This document shows, piece by piece, positions 42,891 through 51,944 of a stretch of 64,000 bases of DNA. Made by a program: the position numbers and the translations under genes. The notes below the pieces were generated by a model, which ran no database searches, had not been told where the DNA came from, and was given only the letters and a program-made list of their open reading frames with translations. The stretch is from Mycobacterium sp. ST-F2 (GTDB taxonomy: Bacteria > Actinomycetota > Actinomycetes > Mycobacteriales > Mycobacteriaceae): assembly GCF_001905655.1 (NCBI RefSeq), contig NZ_JMHT01000005.1, positions 124,001 through 188,000 of the forward strand, in the 5' to 3' direction. How positions within the stretch are numbered: position 1 is the stretch's first letter; every line of letters begins with the position of its first letter.

Positions 42891-43742
42891 TCAGGCGGTC
42901 TGCAGGCCGGAGTCGCGGATCGCCTCGGCCAGCGGTTCGAGCACGGCGACGTCATGCGGGTGAGGGAGATAGATGATCGCCAGATCGAGACCCTCCGCGG
43001 CCAGCCCGGCGGCCTCGTCGACGACCTTGCGGTAGTCCCGGTCCTCGCCCAGGCGGACGTGGGCCGACAGGGTGATCTCCTTGGGGTCACGGCCGATGTC
43101 GGCGCAGTGCGCCGCGAGGACGTCGCGCTTGCGGGCAAATTCCTCCGGCGGCCCGCCGACGAAGTTCCAGTGGTCGGCGTACTTGGCGGTGATCTTGAGG
43201 GTCCGCTTCTCGCCGCTGCCGCCGATGCAGAACGGCGGGTGCGGCTGCTGCGGGCCCTTGGGCTCGTTACGGGCATCCTTCAGTTGGTAGTACTTCCCGT
43301 CGAACGTCGTGGTGTCCTGGCTGAGCAGGCCCTTGAGCACCTCGCAGGCCTCTTCGAAACGGTCGAACCGCTCCTTGATGGAGCCCAGCTCGATGCCGTA
43401 GGCACCGGACTCCTCCTCGTTCCAGCCGGCGCCGATGCCGAGTTCCAGCCGGCCGTTCGACACGATGTCCAGTGCCGACGCCATGTTGGCCAGCACGGCG
43501 GGGTGCCGGTAGTGAATGCCGGTCACGAGCACGCCCACCCGCAGCCGCTTGGTGGCCTGCGCCAGCGCGGTCAGCGTGATCCAACCCTCCAGGCATGGGC
43601 CGCTGGAGTCGGAGAAGATCGGATAGAAGTGGTCGAAGGTCCAACCGGACTCGTAAGCGTCGATATCGTCGGCGGCCTGCCAGATGGCGAGCATGTCCGA
43701 CCAGGTGGTGTTCTGCGGTGAGGTTTTGAAGGCGAATCGCAC
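42891..43742 (-). CDS. LLM-class (F420-dependent) oxidoreductase
   Basis: The 283-aa luciferase-like TIM barrel protein has VGVLVTGIHYRHPAVLANMA and LELGIGAGWNEEESGAYG, strongly typical of mycobacterial F420-dependent LLM enzymes. These reduce or oxidise substrates with F420H2; the specific substrate is unknown. GTG start at 43742, diverging from the PHP gene by 71 bp. Confidence 0.88.
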   Translation of the reverse strand: MRFAFKTSPQNTTWSDMLAIWQAADDIDAYESGWTFDHFYPIFSDSSGPCLEGWITLTALAQATKRLRVGVLVTGIHYRHPAVLANMASALDIVSNGRLELGIGAGWNEEESGAYGIELGSIKERFDRFEEACEVLKGLLSQDTTTFDGKYYQLKDARNEPKGPQQPHPPFCIGGSGEKRTLKITAKYADHWNFVGGPPEEFARKRDVLAAHCADIGRDPKEITLSAHVRLGEDRDYRKVVDEAAGLAAEGLDLAIIYLPHPHDVAVLEPLAEAIRDSGLQTA

Positions 43743-43813
43743 GCTTATTCAAACTAGTCAGGGGCGGCGACTAATTCCTGTGAGTTTTTGGATGGGTTGG
43801 CAGACTGGACACC

Positions 43814-44818
43814 ATGGACCCGGTGGCCGCGCTGCGGGAGATCGCCTTCTACAAGGATCGCGCCCGTGAGGAGTCCCGTCGTGTCATGGCATACCGCAAG
43901 GCTGCCGACGTGGTCGAGGCGCTGACAGCCGAACAACGCGAAAAGCTGGGGCGCGCCAACGGCTGGCAGTCGCTGGCGGGTGTCGGGCCCAAGACCGCCG
44001 CCGTGATCGCCCAGGCGTGGGCCGGTCGTGAGCCCGACACGCTGGTCCAACTCCGCACTGCGGCAGCCGATTTGGGCGGGGGTGAGCTGCGTGGCGCCCT
44101 GAAGGGCGACCTGCACCTGCATTCCAACTGGTCCGACGGATCCGCGCCGATCAGCGAAATGATGGCCACCGCACAGCGTTTGGGACATGAGTACTGCGCG
44201 CTGACCGACCACTCACCGCGACTGACCGTGGCGAACGGCCTCAGCGCGGACCGGCTCCGTCAGCAGCTGGACGTCATCGACGAAATCCGGGACCGGTTCG
44301 CGCCGATGCGGATCCTCGCCGGTATCGAGGTCGATATCCTCGAGGACGGCACGCTGGATCAGGAGCCCGAACTGTTGGAGCGGCTGGATGTGGTGGTGGC
44401 CAGCGTGCATTCGAAGCTGTCGATGGACTCCGCCGCCATGACCCGGCGCATGGTCCGCGCGGTATCCGGTGGCCGGGCGAACGTGCTGGGCCACTGCACC
44501 GGCCGCCTGGTCGAAGGGTCCCGGGGTACCCGGCCGGAATCGAAGTTCGACGCCGAAGCGGTGTTCGCGGCGTGCGCCGCCAATGATGTTGCCGTCGAGA
44601 TAAATTCGCGCCCGGAACGGCGCGACCCGCCGACCCGGCTGCTGAACCTGGCGTTGGACGCCGGGTGCCTGTTCTCGATCGACACTGATGCGCATGCGCC
44701 CGGGCAGCTGGACTTCCTCGGCTACGGGGCGCAGCGGGCGCTGGACGCCGGTGTGCCGCAGGACCGGATCGTCACCACCTGGCCGGTCGAGCGACTGCTG
44801 TCGTGGACCGGCGCGTAG
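43814..44818 (+). CDS. PHP-domain phosphoesterase with N-terminal HhH, Rv3856c-like
   Basis: The 334-aa protein has N-terminal helices with a helix-hairpin-helix (QSLAGVGPKTAAVIAQAW, about residues 52-70) and a C-terminal PHP metal-dependent phosphoesterase domain (GDLHLHSNWSDGSAPI near 99, ALTDHSPRL, AGIEVDIL, ASVHSKLSM, SIDTDAHAPGQLDFLGYG). The layout equals the C-terminal half of bacterial family X polymerases without the nucleotidyltransferase. A DNA-related 3' phosphatase or nuclease role is possible. Position between gltD and ethR matches Rv3856c. Confidence 0.85.
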   Translation: MDPVAALREIAFYKDRAREESRRVMAYRKAADVVEALTAEQREKLGRANGWQSLAGVGPKTAAVIAQAWAGREPDTLVQLRTAAADLGGGELRGALKGDLHLHSNWSDGSAPISEMMATAQRLGHEYCALTDHSPRLTVANGLSADRLRQQLDVIDEIRDRFAPMRILAGIEVDILEDGTLDQEPELLERLDVVVASVHSKLSMDSAAMTRRMVRAVSGGRANVLGHCTGRLVEGSRGTRPESKFDAEAVFAACAANDVAVEINSRPERRDPPTRLLNLALDAGCLFSIDTDAHAPGQLDFLGYGAQRALDAGVPQDRIVTTWPVERLLSWTGA

Positions 44819-44828
44819 CGTCGGGCCC

Positions 44829-45251
44829 ATGGTTCTCGGTACCGCCACCGCCATCACGCTTTTCGCTGCGGGTGTGATCTTTCTGCTGGCGCTGATCCTC
44901 GGCATCTGGAAGTACCGGCAGATGGCCGTCAATGCCGATCACCTGGCGCATCCGTACGTCGACATCGCACATCGGGCCGCGCTGATGTATTCGTTCTCCA
45001 CCCTGCTGGTCGCGGTGTTCGTGCAGTTCAGCGCCTGGCCCATGTGGGTGAACCTCACGGCCGCAATGGTTTTGGTGTTCTTCTTCGTCGTGGCGATCGC
45101 CGCGTACATCCAGCACGGAGTCCGGCGGGACACCACCAACCAGTTCGAGCATCCCAGCGCCGGGCTGCACGCCGGGATGGTGGCGCTGATCCTCGGTGAG
45201 GTCGGCGGATTTCTGGTGCTGCTATCGGGTTTCGTGGTTGCCCAACTCTGA
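44829..45251 (+). CDS. Four-helix membrane protein
   Basis: The 140-aa protein has four hydrophobic segments (about residues 5-27, 50-70, 73-95 and 117-139) and a histidine-containing loop. No family recognised. The ATG at 44829 is ten bases after the PHP stop; the longer open frame from 44688 overlaps that gene and is rejected. It is followed closely by a lipoprotein gene, so the set 43814-45977 is probably one operon. Confidence 0.7.
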   Translation: MVLGTATAITLFAAGVIFLLALILGIWKYRQMAVNADHLAHPYVDIAHRAALMYSFSTLLVAVFVQFSAWPMWVNLTAAMVLVFFFVVAIAAYIQHGVRRDTTNQFEHPSAGLHAGMVALILGEVGGFLVLLSGFVVAQL

Positions 45252-45267
45252 GCGGAGGGAGTTCAGC

Positions 45268-45588
45268 ATGGACGTTCGATCGAAGACGCGGTGGGTCGCC
45301 GCGCTGGCCGCCGTGGGTCTGCTGACGTCATGCTCCTTCCACGTGGGCGCTGGGGCTACCACGATGCCGAAAGACAAGTTGGAGGCGGAGGTCAAGAAGA
45401 ACCTCAGTACCAAGACCACAGCGACCATCGATTCCGTCGTCTGCGACGGCGGCCTCGAGGCGACAGTCGGAGCGGGTCAGAACTGCACCGTGGTCACCGG
45501 CAAGACGAGTCGCCGGGCGACGGTGAGGGTCGCTGAGATCCGGGGCGCCGATGTCGCCCTGAGCATCGAACTGATCCCCGGCAAGTGA
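45268..45588 (+). CDS. DUF4333-type lipoprotein
   Basis: The 106-aa protein has a lipoprotein signal ending in LLTSC (cysteine near residue 22). The mature part fits the DUF4333 pattern: a segment with KLEAEVKKNLSTKT, two conserved cysteines (VVCDGGLEATVGAGQNCTV) likely forming a disulphide, and terminal beta strands. It is anchored outside the membrane; function unknown. An AGCGGAGGGAG site precedes the ATG, and the stop overlaps the next start. Confidence 0.8.
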   Translation: MDVRSKTRWVAALAAVGLLTSCSFHVGAGATTMPKDKLEAEVKKNLSTKTTATIDSVVCDGGLEATVGAGQNCTVVTGKTSRRATVRVAEIRGADVALSIELIPGK

Positions 45589-45977
45589 ACCTGCACGACC
45601 GGTTGCTGCAGCTGAACAGCCCGGCACGGCCGTGGCTGATCCGCGACGGCGCCGCGGAGGGCGTGGACCTGGTGGCCGAATTCAAGTCCGACGACCCGGA
45701 CTGGCGGCAGGTGCTCGAAGACCTCGCGGTGGCCCTGAGCTACCAGATTCAGCTGCGGCTGGACGCCGAGCAGCAACTGCTGCACGCTGTGGACCACCTG
45801 GTCGAATGGCGGCAGGATGCCGAGGGCCAGTGGCTCGAGTGCCACGACACCGGCGATCTGCAGCGGTTCTGGTCCGGCAACTCGAACTGCATGCACCACC
45901 TGATCACCACCGACGACATCAAGCTTCCGATCCAGCAGTGCGTCGCCGATGCAGGGTGGACGTACCGGGCGGGTTAG
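45585..45977 (+). CDS. Conserved hypothetical protein
   Basis: A 130-aa soluble protein with no signal or membrane helix, GTG start overlapping the lipoprotein stop (GTGA). It is acidic and rich in Trp, His and Asp (HAVDHLVEWRQDAEGQWLEC; NCMHHLITTDDIKLPIQQCV). I do not recognise the family. Its 3' end overlaps convergent dinB by four bases. Confidence 0.65.
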   Translation: MNLHDRLLQLNSPARPWLIRDGAAEGVDLVAEFKSDDPDWRQVLEDLAVALSYQIQLRLDAEQQLLHAVDHLVEWRQDAEGQWLECHDTGDLQRFWSGNSNCMHHLITTDDIKLPIQQCVADAGWTYRAG

Positions 45978-47188
45978 TCCGGCAGCATCGGCATTTCCCA
46001 ACCCGGATCCTTGCCGACCAGCACCCCGCGCGTCAGGCAGGCATTGCCGAACCGTTGGCGCACCAGGTCGACGGCGCAGTCCACCGCGGCGGTGTCGGGC
46101 TCACCGTCGAACGGCAGCTCGAGTTGTTCGGTGCCGGCGTTGTCGACGTTCGACACCGAGAACCCCACCAGGGTCAGCCCGCGCTCGGCGATCATCGGTC
46201 CTGCCGCGGCCACCAACCCACGTGCGGCCGTGAGGATTTCCTCGGTCGACGCGGTGGCACGGCGCATGGTGTGCGAGCGCGTGGCGCGACTGTAGTCGTC
46301 GAACCGGAGCCGCAGGACCACCGTGCGGCCGGTCCGTCCGCTACTGCGCATGCGGCGCGTGATGCGGTCGACCAGGTTGATCACCATGGCGTCGATGTCG
46401 TTGTCGGACATCGAGTTTCCGCGCCTGCCGACGGCACGCTGGGCGCCGACCGAGCGCCGCCGGACGCCCGTGGTCACCCGCCTGCGGTCGATGTTGTGCG
46501 ACAGCGCGAACAGTTGACGTCCCATGGCCGCACCCACCATGGCGCCCAGCTCGGACTCGGTCAGGGCCGCGACATCGGCCACGGTCTCGACTCCGTGGGC
46601 GCGAAGTTTGTCTGCGGTCTTGGCGCCGACACCCCAAAGATGTTGCACCGGAAGCGGATGCAGAAACGCCAGCTCACGGTCCGGCGGTACCAGCAGGAGC
46701 CCGTCGGGCTTGGCCTCCCGGCTCGCCACCTTGGCCAGAAACTTGGTGCGGGCGATGCCGACCGTGATGGGCAGGCCGACGCGCTCGCGGACCGCGTCCC
46801 GCAGCGCCGCGCCGATCTGGACCGGGGTGCCCGACACCCGGCCGAGGCCACTGACGTCGAGGAACGCCTCGTCGACCGACAACGGCTCGACGAGTGGGGT
46901 GGTGTCGTGGAAGACCTCGAACACCGCCTTGCTGGCCGCTGAGTAGGCGGACATCCGCGGCGGCACGACGATGGCCTGCGGGCACAGGTTGCGGGCCTGG
47001 TGCCCACCCATCGCGGTGCGCACGCCGAAGGCCTTGGCCTCGTAGCTGGCGGCGAGCACCACGCCGGCGCCGACGATCACGGGTCGGCGGCGCAGCGCGG
47101 GATTGTCGCGCTGCTCGACCGAGGCGTAGAACGAGTCGAGGTCGGCATGCAGGATGGCTGCCCCGGCGTGTGCTTGGACGTCCGACAC
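45974..47188 (-). CDS. dinB: DNA polymerase IV (DinB3-type, Y family)
   Basis: The 404-aa translesion polymerase has the metal-binding aspartate in LHADLDSFYASVEQRDNP, steric-gate region FYASV, YSAASKAVFEV, and the catalytic SVDEAFLDVSG. HhH motifs (LWGVGAKTADKLRAHGVETV) and a little-finger domain follow. A QLELPF hexamer near the C terminus resembles the beta-clamp-binding motif. M. smegmatis carries a third DinB (DinB3) near ethA, and this gene has the same location. It may give low-fidelity synthesis past lesions. Confidence 0.92.
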   Translation of the reverse strand: MSDVQAHAGAAILHADLDSFYASVEQRDNPALRRRPVIVGAGVVLAASYEAKAFGVRTAMGGHQARNLCPQAIVVPPRMSAYSAASKAVFEVFHDTTPLVEPLSVDEAFLDVSGLGRVSGTPVQIGAALRDAVRERVGLPITVGIARTKFLAKVASREAKPDGLLLVPPDRELAFLHPLPVQHLWGVGAKTADKLRAHGVETVADVAALTESELGAMVGAAMGRQLFALSHNIDRRRVTTGVRRRSVGAQRAVGRRGNSMSDNDIDAMVINLVDRITRRMRSSGRTGRTVVLRLRFDDYSRATRSHTMRRATASTEEILTAARGLVAAAGPMIAERGLTLVGFSVSNVDNAGTEQLELPFDGEPDTAAVDCAVDLVRQRFGNACLTRGVLVGKDPGWEMPMLPD

Positions 47189-47236
47189 CAGCCTAGTTTC
47201 GCACAGATGTTCGACGCGTGGAAAGTTGGAGGGGAT

Positions 47237-48742
47237 TCAGAGGGGATTCAGCCCGAAGACCCGCACGGGGGCCGACTTACCCTTCAGGGCGTGGGCTCCC
47301 CGGTCGGTGAGTCCGGGCGGGGGAGTATGCAGTGCATCGACGGAGCGGTCGGTGAGAAGGATCGCGTCACAGGTGATCTTGGTGAGTTGCTCGACGCGGG
47401 CAGCGACGTTGGTGGTGTCGCCGATCAGCGTGAACTCGCGATGGGTTCCGCCGCCGATGGTCCCGGCGATCACCACACCCGTGTTGATGCCGATACCGAT
47501 GCGCAGTTCGCCATCGAATCGTTCGGTGACCTGGCGGTGGATCACGACAGCGGCGGTGAGGGCTGCGTCGGCGTGATTCGCAAGGTCGTTGGGGGCGCCG
47601 AACACCGCCATGGCGCCGTCGCCCAGGAACTTGTTGATGTGCCCGCCGGAGTCCACGACAGCCGGCACCACGATCTCGAACAGCGCGTTGAGGCGCGCGA
47701 CGGTGTCCTCGGCGGTGTTCGCCTCGGCGAAGGACGTGAAGTCGCGCACGTCGACGAACATCACCGTCACCTCGCGGCGCTCGCCGGTGAAGATGTCGTC
47801 GCCCTGTTCGAGGAGCCGTTCGGCCAGAGCCGGGTCGACATAGTTGCCGAATGCGGCCTGAAGCCGTTGCCGCTCGGTCAAACCCGCCTGCATGCGGTTG
47901 AACGAGGCCACCAGGGTGCCGAGATCGTCGTCCTGCACCACGGGCAGGCGCTGGCTGTAGTCACCGGCCGCAACGCGCTCGGTTCCCGCCGCGAGGTCGC
48001 GAATCGGTCGCAGTGATGGCGAGAACGCGACACCGAAGGTGATCGGCACCGCGAAGGCGAACGTCAACGCGCACCCGATCGCGAGGAGGACCGCTGGTAT
48101 GTCGCGCGCACGGTCGAAGGCGACCGCCAACATGGCGCCGCCGACGGAGTACGCGAATGCGATCGCGACCATGGACAACTTCGTCCACCCGGCAAAACTC
48201 GGCCGCGAACGAGGCAGGGAATCCCCGATCCCGGTGTCGCCGGCGATGGCGATCCGGGCCGGTCGCAGCGCGGCTTCCGCCAAGCTGTGCACGCCGGGAA
48301 GGGGGGCCGCGGTGCCGTAGGCGGCGCCCAGCACCGCGTACTGGATCAGTCGCGGCGGGCCGGCCCCGGCGATCGCCGCGACGGCGGCCAGGATGACGGC
48401 GCCCCCGATCGCGTTGCCCACCACTGTCCGGACGATCATCCCGCGAGCCCAGGTGTAGGTGGCCTCGAGGGCGCGGGTTCGGTCGACATCGTGACCGGCC
48501 GCCCACCGCTCCACCACCCGGATGTCGCGTAAGCCGGGAACTGCCGTCACGGCACCCGCCACAAATGTGGTGGCGGCCGTGATTGCGACGGCTGCGCCAT
48601 AGCGGCTGGAATGCTCGAGCGCGACAACGCACAGCGCCGGGATCAGATAGATCGACAGCGGCAGCGGGAACAAGATGGTGCCCAGTGCCAGCGAATAGCG
48701 CGAACCGAATCGATCCCACATCCACTGCCAGAAGGCGTCCAT
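47237..48742 (-). CDS. Membrane adenylate/guanylate cyclase with HAMP domain
   Basis: The 501-aa class III cyclase has about six membrane helices (residues 15-265), a HAMP linker (SLRPIRDLAAGTERVAAGDYSQRLPV) and a cyclase domain with VMFVDVRDFTSFAE (metal Asp), INKFLGDGAMAVFG (second Asp, substrate Lys) and FTLIGDTTNVAARVE. This is the six-helix mycobacterial type that makes cAMP. The ATG at 48742 is used; the frame extends to 48976 into ethR. Its start lies 20 bp downstream of ethR stop, so it could be read through from ethR. Confidence 0.88.
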   Translation of the reverse strand: MDAFWQWMWDRFGSRYSLALGTILFPLPLSIYLIPALCVVALEHSSRYGAAVAITAATTFVAGAVTAVPGLRDIRVVERWAAGHDVDRTRALEATYTWARGMIVRTVVGNAIGGAVILAAVAAIAGAGPPRLIQYAVLGAAYGTAAPLPGVHSLAEAALRPARIAIAGDTGIGDSLPRSRPSFAGWTKLSMVAIAFAYSVGGAMLAVAFDRARDIPAVLLAIGCALTFAFAVPITFGVAFSPSLRPIRDLAAGTERVAAGDYSQRLPVVQDDDLGTLVASFNRMQAGLTERQRLQAAFGNYVDPALAERLLEQGDDIFTGERREVTVMFVDVRDFTSFAEANTAEDTVARLNALFEIVVPAVVDSGGHINKFLGDGAMAVFGAPNDLANHADAALTAAVVIHRQVTERFDGELRIGIGINTGVVIAGTIGGGTHREFTLIGDTTNVAARVEQLTKITCDAILLTDRSVDALHTPPPGLTDRGAHALKGKSAPVRVFGLNPL

Positions 48743-48762
48743 GTGCGCGCGGCGCTCCGTGG

Positions 48763-49398
48763 TCAGCTGCCGTAGATGCTGGTCAGCCAGATGTGGGTGA
48801 GGGTGTCCACGACGTCGTCGTGGGCGACGGCCCCGGACTCGCCGGCCAGGGTCGCCATGATCATGCGCTCGTTCATCAGGTTCAGCGAGGTCGCCAGGTC
48901 GCGCGCGGGCAGGGTCTCCGGCGCGGCACCGCGGGAGCGTTCCGCGCTGATCAGGGCGGCGGTCAGGTTGATCCACTTCTGCATGAGGCCTGCCCAGAAT
49001 TCACGGAACTCCGCAACCGTCCTGACGGCCTCGACGCCGGCCCGGGCGGTGGCCGGGTGGGAACCGAACGAGCTGAAGAAGATCTCGATGCCGTGCCGGA
49101 TGGCCTCCTTGGGGTCGGCCGGCATGTCCTCGAGTGCACCGTCGAATCCGGTGTCGGCGCGCTTGATCAGCGGATCGAGCAGCGACAGCAGCACCGCTTC
49201 CTTGGACGGGAAGTAGAAGTAGAACGTGGGGCGGGAGATGCCGGCGCCTTTGGCCAGATCGTCGACCGAAATCTCCGAGAAGGAACGCTGCTGCAGGAGC
49301 GTTGTCGCGGTGGCGAGGATTGCTGCTTCGCGGTCGTCACCGGACGGTCGGGCCGCGCGCCGGCCCCGGGGTGTCCGGGTCTGTGCGGCGGTACTCAC
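48763..49398 (-). CDS. ethR: TetR-family repressor EthR
   Basis: The 211-aa regulator closely matches M. tuberculosis EthR, including the nearly identical RPSGDDRE segment and HTH ISVDDLAKGAGISRPTFYFY then FPSKEAVLL. In M. tuberculosis EthR represses ethA and so controls activation of ethionamide. Here it diverges from ethA with tandem dyads in the 78-bp gap. Ligand domain conserved motifs include LNLMNER and the terminal THIWLTSIYG. Confidence 0.95.
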   Translation of the reverse strand: MSTAAQTRTPRGRRAARPSGDDREAAILATATTLLQQRSFSEISVDDLAKGAGISRPTFYFYFPSKEAVLLSLLDPLIKRADTGFDGALEDMPADPKEAIRHGIEIFFSSFGSHPATARAGVEAVRTVAEFREFWAGLMQKWINLTAALISAERSRGAAPETLPARDLATSLNLMNERMIMATLAGESGAVAHDDVVDTLTHIWLTSIYGS

Positions 49399-49428
49399 GC
49401 AGCTGAGCCTAACAGTTTGTCGAGCTTC

Positions 49429-49463
49429 TCAACACACCGTTGACCGACTCAACACCATGTTGA
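49429..49463. promoter_or_regulatory. EthR operator: tandem TCAACA...GTTGA dyads
   Basis: TCAACACACCGTTGA (49429-49443, one mismatch) and TCAACACCATGTTGA (49449-49463, perfect 6+3+6) are repeated at 20-bp spacing between ethR and ethA. Spacing of two helical turns fits cooperative binding of several EthR dimers. The M. tuberculosis operator has the same kind of repeated half-sites. Confidence 0.75.
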
Positions 49464-49476
49464 TACCGTCGGTACC

Positions 49477-50946
49477 ATGATCGAACACTTCGATGTTGTC
49501 ATCGTCGGTGCCGGTATCTCCGGCATCAGCACCGCCTGGCACCTCCAGGACCGCTGCCCCACCAAGAGCTACGTGATCCTGGAGCGCCGGGAGAACATCG
49601 GTGGCACCTGGGACCTGTTCAAGTACCCCGGCATCCGCTCGGACTCCGACATGTTCACCCTCGGCTTCCGGTTCAAGCCGTGGGAGTCTGCCAAGTCGAT
49701 CGCCGACGGCCAGTCCATCTGGAACTACATCAACGAGGCCGCCGACGAGAACGGCATCCGCCGGCACATCCGCACCGGCCAGCACGTCACCTCGGTGGAC
49801 TGGTCGGACGCCGACAACCGCTGGACCATCAACATCACCGCCGGCGGCGAGGAAAAGCAGATCACCGCGTCGTTCCTGTCGGTGTGCAGCGGCTACTACA
49901 ACTACGACCAGGGCTACTCGCCCGAGTTCCCCGGCGCCGCCGATTTCAAGGGACAGATCGTCCACCCGCAGCACTGGCCCGAGGATCTGGACTACACCGG
50001 CAAGAACGTCGTCGTGATCGGTTCCGGCGCAACGGCTGTCACGCTGATCCCGTCGCTGGTGAGCGGGGGCGTGGGCCACGTGACCATGCTGCAGCGCTCG
50101 CCCACCTACATCGGCGCGCTGCCGCTGGAGGACCCGATTGCCAAGCAGACCAACAAGTACCTGCCGAAGCACCTCGCGCACTTCGTGAACCGCTGGAAGC
50201 AGATCGGCTACAGCACCGGGCAGTACCAGCTGGCCCGCAAGTTCCCGGCGGTGTTCAAGAAGGCGCTGCGCCAGATGGCGACCCGCCGCCTGCCGGAAGG
50301 CTTCGACTACGACAAGCACTTCAGCCCGCGCTACAACCCCTGGGACGAGCGAGTCTGCTTGGCGCCCAACGGCGATCTGTTCAAGGCCATCCGCTCGGGC
50401 AAGGCCGGCGTCGTCACCGACACCATCGAGACCTTCACCGAGAACGGCATCAAGCTGAGCTCCGGCGAGGAGCTGCAGGCCGACATCATCGTCACCGCAA
50501 CAGGTTTGAACATGCAGCTGTTCGGCGGCGCCATCGCCCACCGCAACGGTGAGCCCATCGACCTGCCCTCGAGCATGACCTACAAGGGCCTCATGCTCTC
50601 GGGTGTGCCGAACATGGCCATCACCTTCGGGTACACCAACGCGTCCTGGACGCTCAAGGCCGACCTGGTGTCCGAGTTCATCTGCCGCGTGCTGAACTAC
50701 ATGGACGCCAACGGTTTTGATCGCGTCGAGCCGCAGCACCCCGGCGACAGCGTCGACGAGCTGCCGTTCATGGACTTCACCCCCGGCTACTTCAAGCGGG
50801 CCATGGACAGCCTGCCGAAGTCGGGCTCGGAAGCACCGTGGAAGCTCAAGCAGAACTACTTCTTCGACATGCGGACCATCCGGTACGGCAAGGTCGACGA
50901 GCAGGCCCTGCAGTTCACGAAACACCGTGCCGCAGTGACAGTTTGA
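49477..50946 (+). CDS. ethA: Flavin-containing Baeyer-Villiger monooxygenase EthA
   Basis: The 489-aa FAD/NADPH monooxygenase has FAD loop VVIVGAGISGISTAWHL, the Baeyer-Villiger fingerprint FKGQIVHPQHWPE, and NADPH loop VVVIGSGATAVTLIP. Sequence and length match M. tuberculosis EthA (489 aa), which oxidises ketones and bioactivates the thioamide ethionamide. The neighbours ethR (divergent) and rraA (convergent) also match. An intrinsic terminator follows. Confidence 0.96.
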   Translation: MIEHFDVVIVGAGISGISTAWHLQDRCPTKSYVILERRENIGGTWDLFKYPGIRSDSDMFTLGFRFKPWESAKSIADGQSIWNYINEAADENGIRRHIRTGQHVTSVDWSDADNRWTINITAGGEEKQITASFLSVCSGYYNYDQGYSPEFPGAADFKGQIVHPQHWPEDLDYTGKNVVVIGSGATAVTLIPSLVSGGVGHVTMLQRSPTYIGALPLEDPIAKQTNKYLPKHLAHFVNRWKQIGYSTGQYQLARKFPAVFKKALRQMATRRLPEGFDYDKHFSPRYNPWDERVCLAPNGDLFKAIRSGKAGVVTDTIETFTENGIKLSSGEELQADIIVTATGLNMQLFGGAIAHRNGEPIDLPSSMTYKGLMLSGVPNMAITFGYTNASWTLKADLVSEFICRVLNYMDANGFDRVEPQHPGDSVDELPFMDFTPGYFKRAMDSLPKSGSEAPWKLKQNYFFDMRTIRYGKVDEQALQFTKHRAAVTV

Positions 50947-50958
50947 TCCATCAGATGC

Positions 50959-50990
50959 GAAAAGCCCCCACTTCGCGGTGGGGGCTTTTC
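50959..50990. terminator. Bidirectional intrinsic terminator between ethA and rraA
   Basis: GAAAAGCCCCCAC and GTGGGGGCTTTTC are perfect 13-bp arms around TTCGCG, with a T-run in both directions. It serves convergent ethA and rraA. Confidence 0.9.
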
Positions 50991-51016
50991 CGTATTGCGC
51001 TGAAGGCGTCACGCCG

Positions 51017-51496
51017 TCACGGCGTCACCACCACGATGCCGTCCTCATCGCAGTAGGCGATGTCGCCCGGGACGAAGGTGACGCCGCCGAAGGTCACCTC
51101 GACGTCGCGCTCGCCGGCGCCGGTCTTGGTGCCCTTGCGGGGGTTGGTGCCCAGCGCCTTGATGCCGACGTCGATGGTGCGCAGCGTCGACGCGTCGCGC
51201 ACCGGGCCGTTGACGATGACGCCCGACCAGCCGTTGTCGTGCGCGAGGCCGGCGATGATGTCGCCGACCAGGGCGGTGTGCAGCGAGCCGTCGCCGTCGA
51301 CGACCAGGACGCCGCCGTCGCCCGGGGTCGACAGGATCGACTTGAGCAGGGCGTTGTCCTGGAAGCACTTCACCGTGGTGATCGGGCCGGCGAACATGGT
51401 CCGACCGCCGTAGTTCTGCAACTGCAGATCGCAGCTGCGGACATCGGGGTAGATCTCGTCGACGAGGTCAGCAGTGGCGCGGGGTTCGATGGTCAC
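51017..51496 (-). CDS. rraA: RraA-family regulator of ribonuclease activity
   Basis: The 159-aa protein of the RraA/MenG-like fold, formerly annotated as a methyltransferase, has [27 protein letters not shown] and [25 protein letters not shown], the family signature. E. coli RraA inhibits RNase E; in mycobacteria the role is less clear, and some relatives are aldolases. It ends convergent to ethA as does Rv3853. It lies 23 bp after hns in a three-gene minus-strand set. Confidence 0.92.
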   Translation of the reverse strand: MTIEPRATADLVDEIYPDVRSCDLQLQNYGGRTMFAGPITTVKCFQDNALLKSILSTPGDGGVLVVDGDGSLHTALVGDIIAGLAHDNGWSGVIVNGPVRDASTLRTIDVGIKALGTNPRKGTKTGAGERDVEVTFGGVTFVPGDIAYCDEDGIVVVTP

Positions 51497-51519
51497 GCGC
51501 CGATTATCTCAGGGCGGCG

Positions 51520-51924
51520 TCAGTCCGTGGCGCGGCGTCGGGCCAGCAGCACGACGAGCAGGGCCAGCACGCCCGCGGCGATCACCGCGGCCGCGGGCAC
51601 TCGGGAGCGCTGGGAAGTGGGCGGGGCCAGGGTGAGGACGGGCGCCGGCGCCGGTGCGACAGGCTCGGGAGCCGGGGGCTCAGGCGCCGGTGGCGGTGGC
51701 GGGGCGACCTTCGGCGGCGCCTTCTTCGCGGGGGCCTTCTTGGCCGGGGCGGTGGTCGCGGCCTTCTTCGCAGGAGCCTTTTTGGCGGGCGTCTTTTTGG
51801 CCGGCACTTTCTTGGCAGGAGCCTTCTTCGCGGCCGCTTTCTTGGCCGGCACTTTCTTGGCCGGCGTCTTCTTCGCCGGAACGGCGGGCTGCGGCTCGTC
51901 GGCCGGATTCTGCTCGTCTGCCAT
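51520..51924 (-). CDS. hns: Histone-like protein HNS with C-terminal membrane anchor
   Basis: The 134-aa protein has a lysine/alanine/proline repeat domain ([20 protein letters not shown] and similar, residues about 15-70), a proline-rich linker and a single C-terminal transmembrane helix ([18 protein letters not shown]) ending in RRRATD. This is the architecture of Rv3852, a membrane-associated nucleoid protein. The basic repeats should bind DNA. Length of the repeat domain may vary between strains. GGAGGAG precedes the ATG. Confidence 0.9.
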   Translation of the reverse strand: MADEQNPADEPQPAVPAKKTPAKKVPAKKAAAKKAPAKKVPAKKTPAKKAPAKKAATTAPAKKAPAKKAPPKVAPPPPPAPEPPAPEPVAPAPAPVLTLAPPTSQRSRVPAAAVIAAGVLALLVVLLARRRATD

Positions 51925-51944
51925 GGGGGTGCTCCTCCGCGCGG

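Noticed and set aside
47237-48976. Longer start for the adenylate cyclase
   Set aside because: The extension overlaps the conserved 3' end of ethR; the ATG at 48742 begins a natural membrane protein N terminus.
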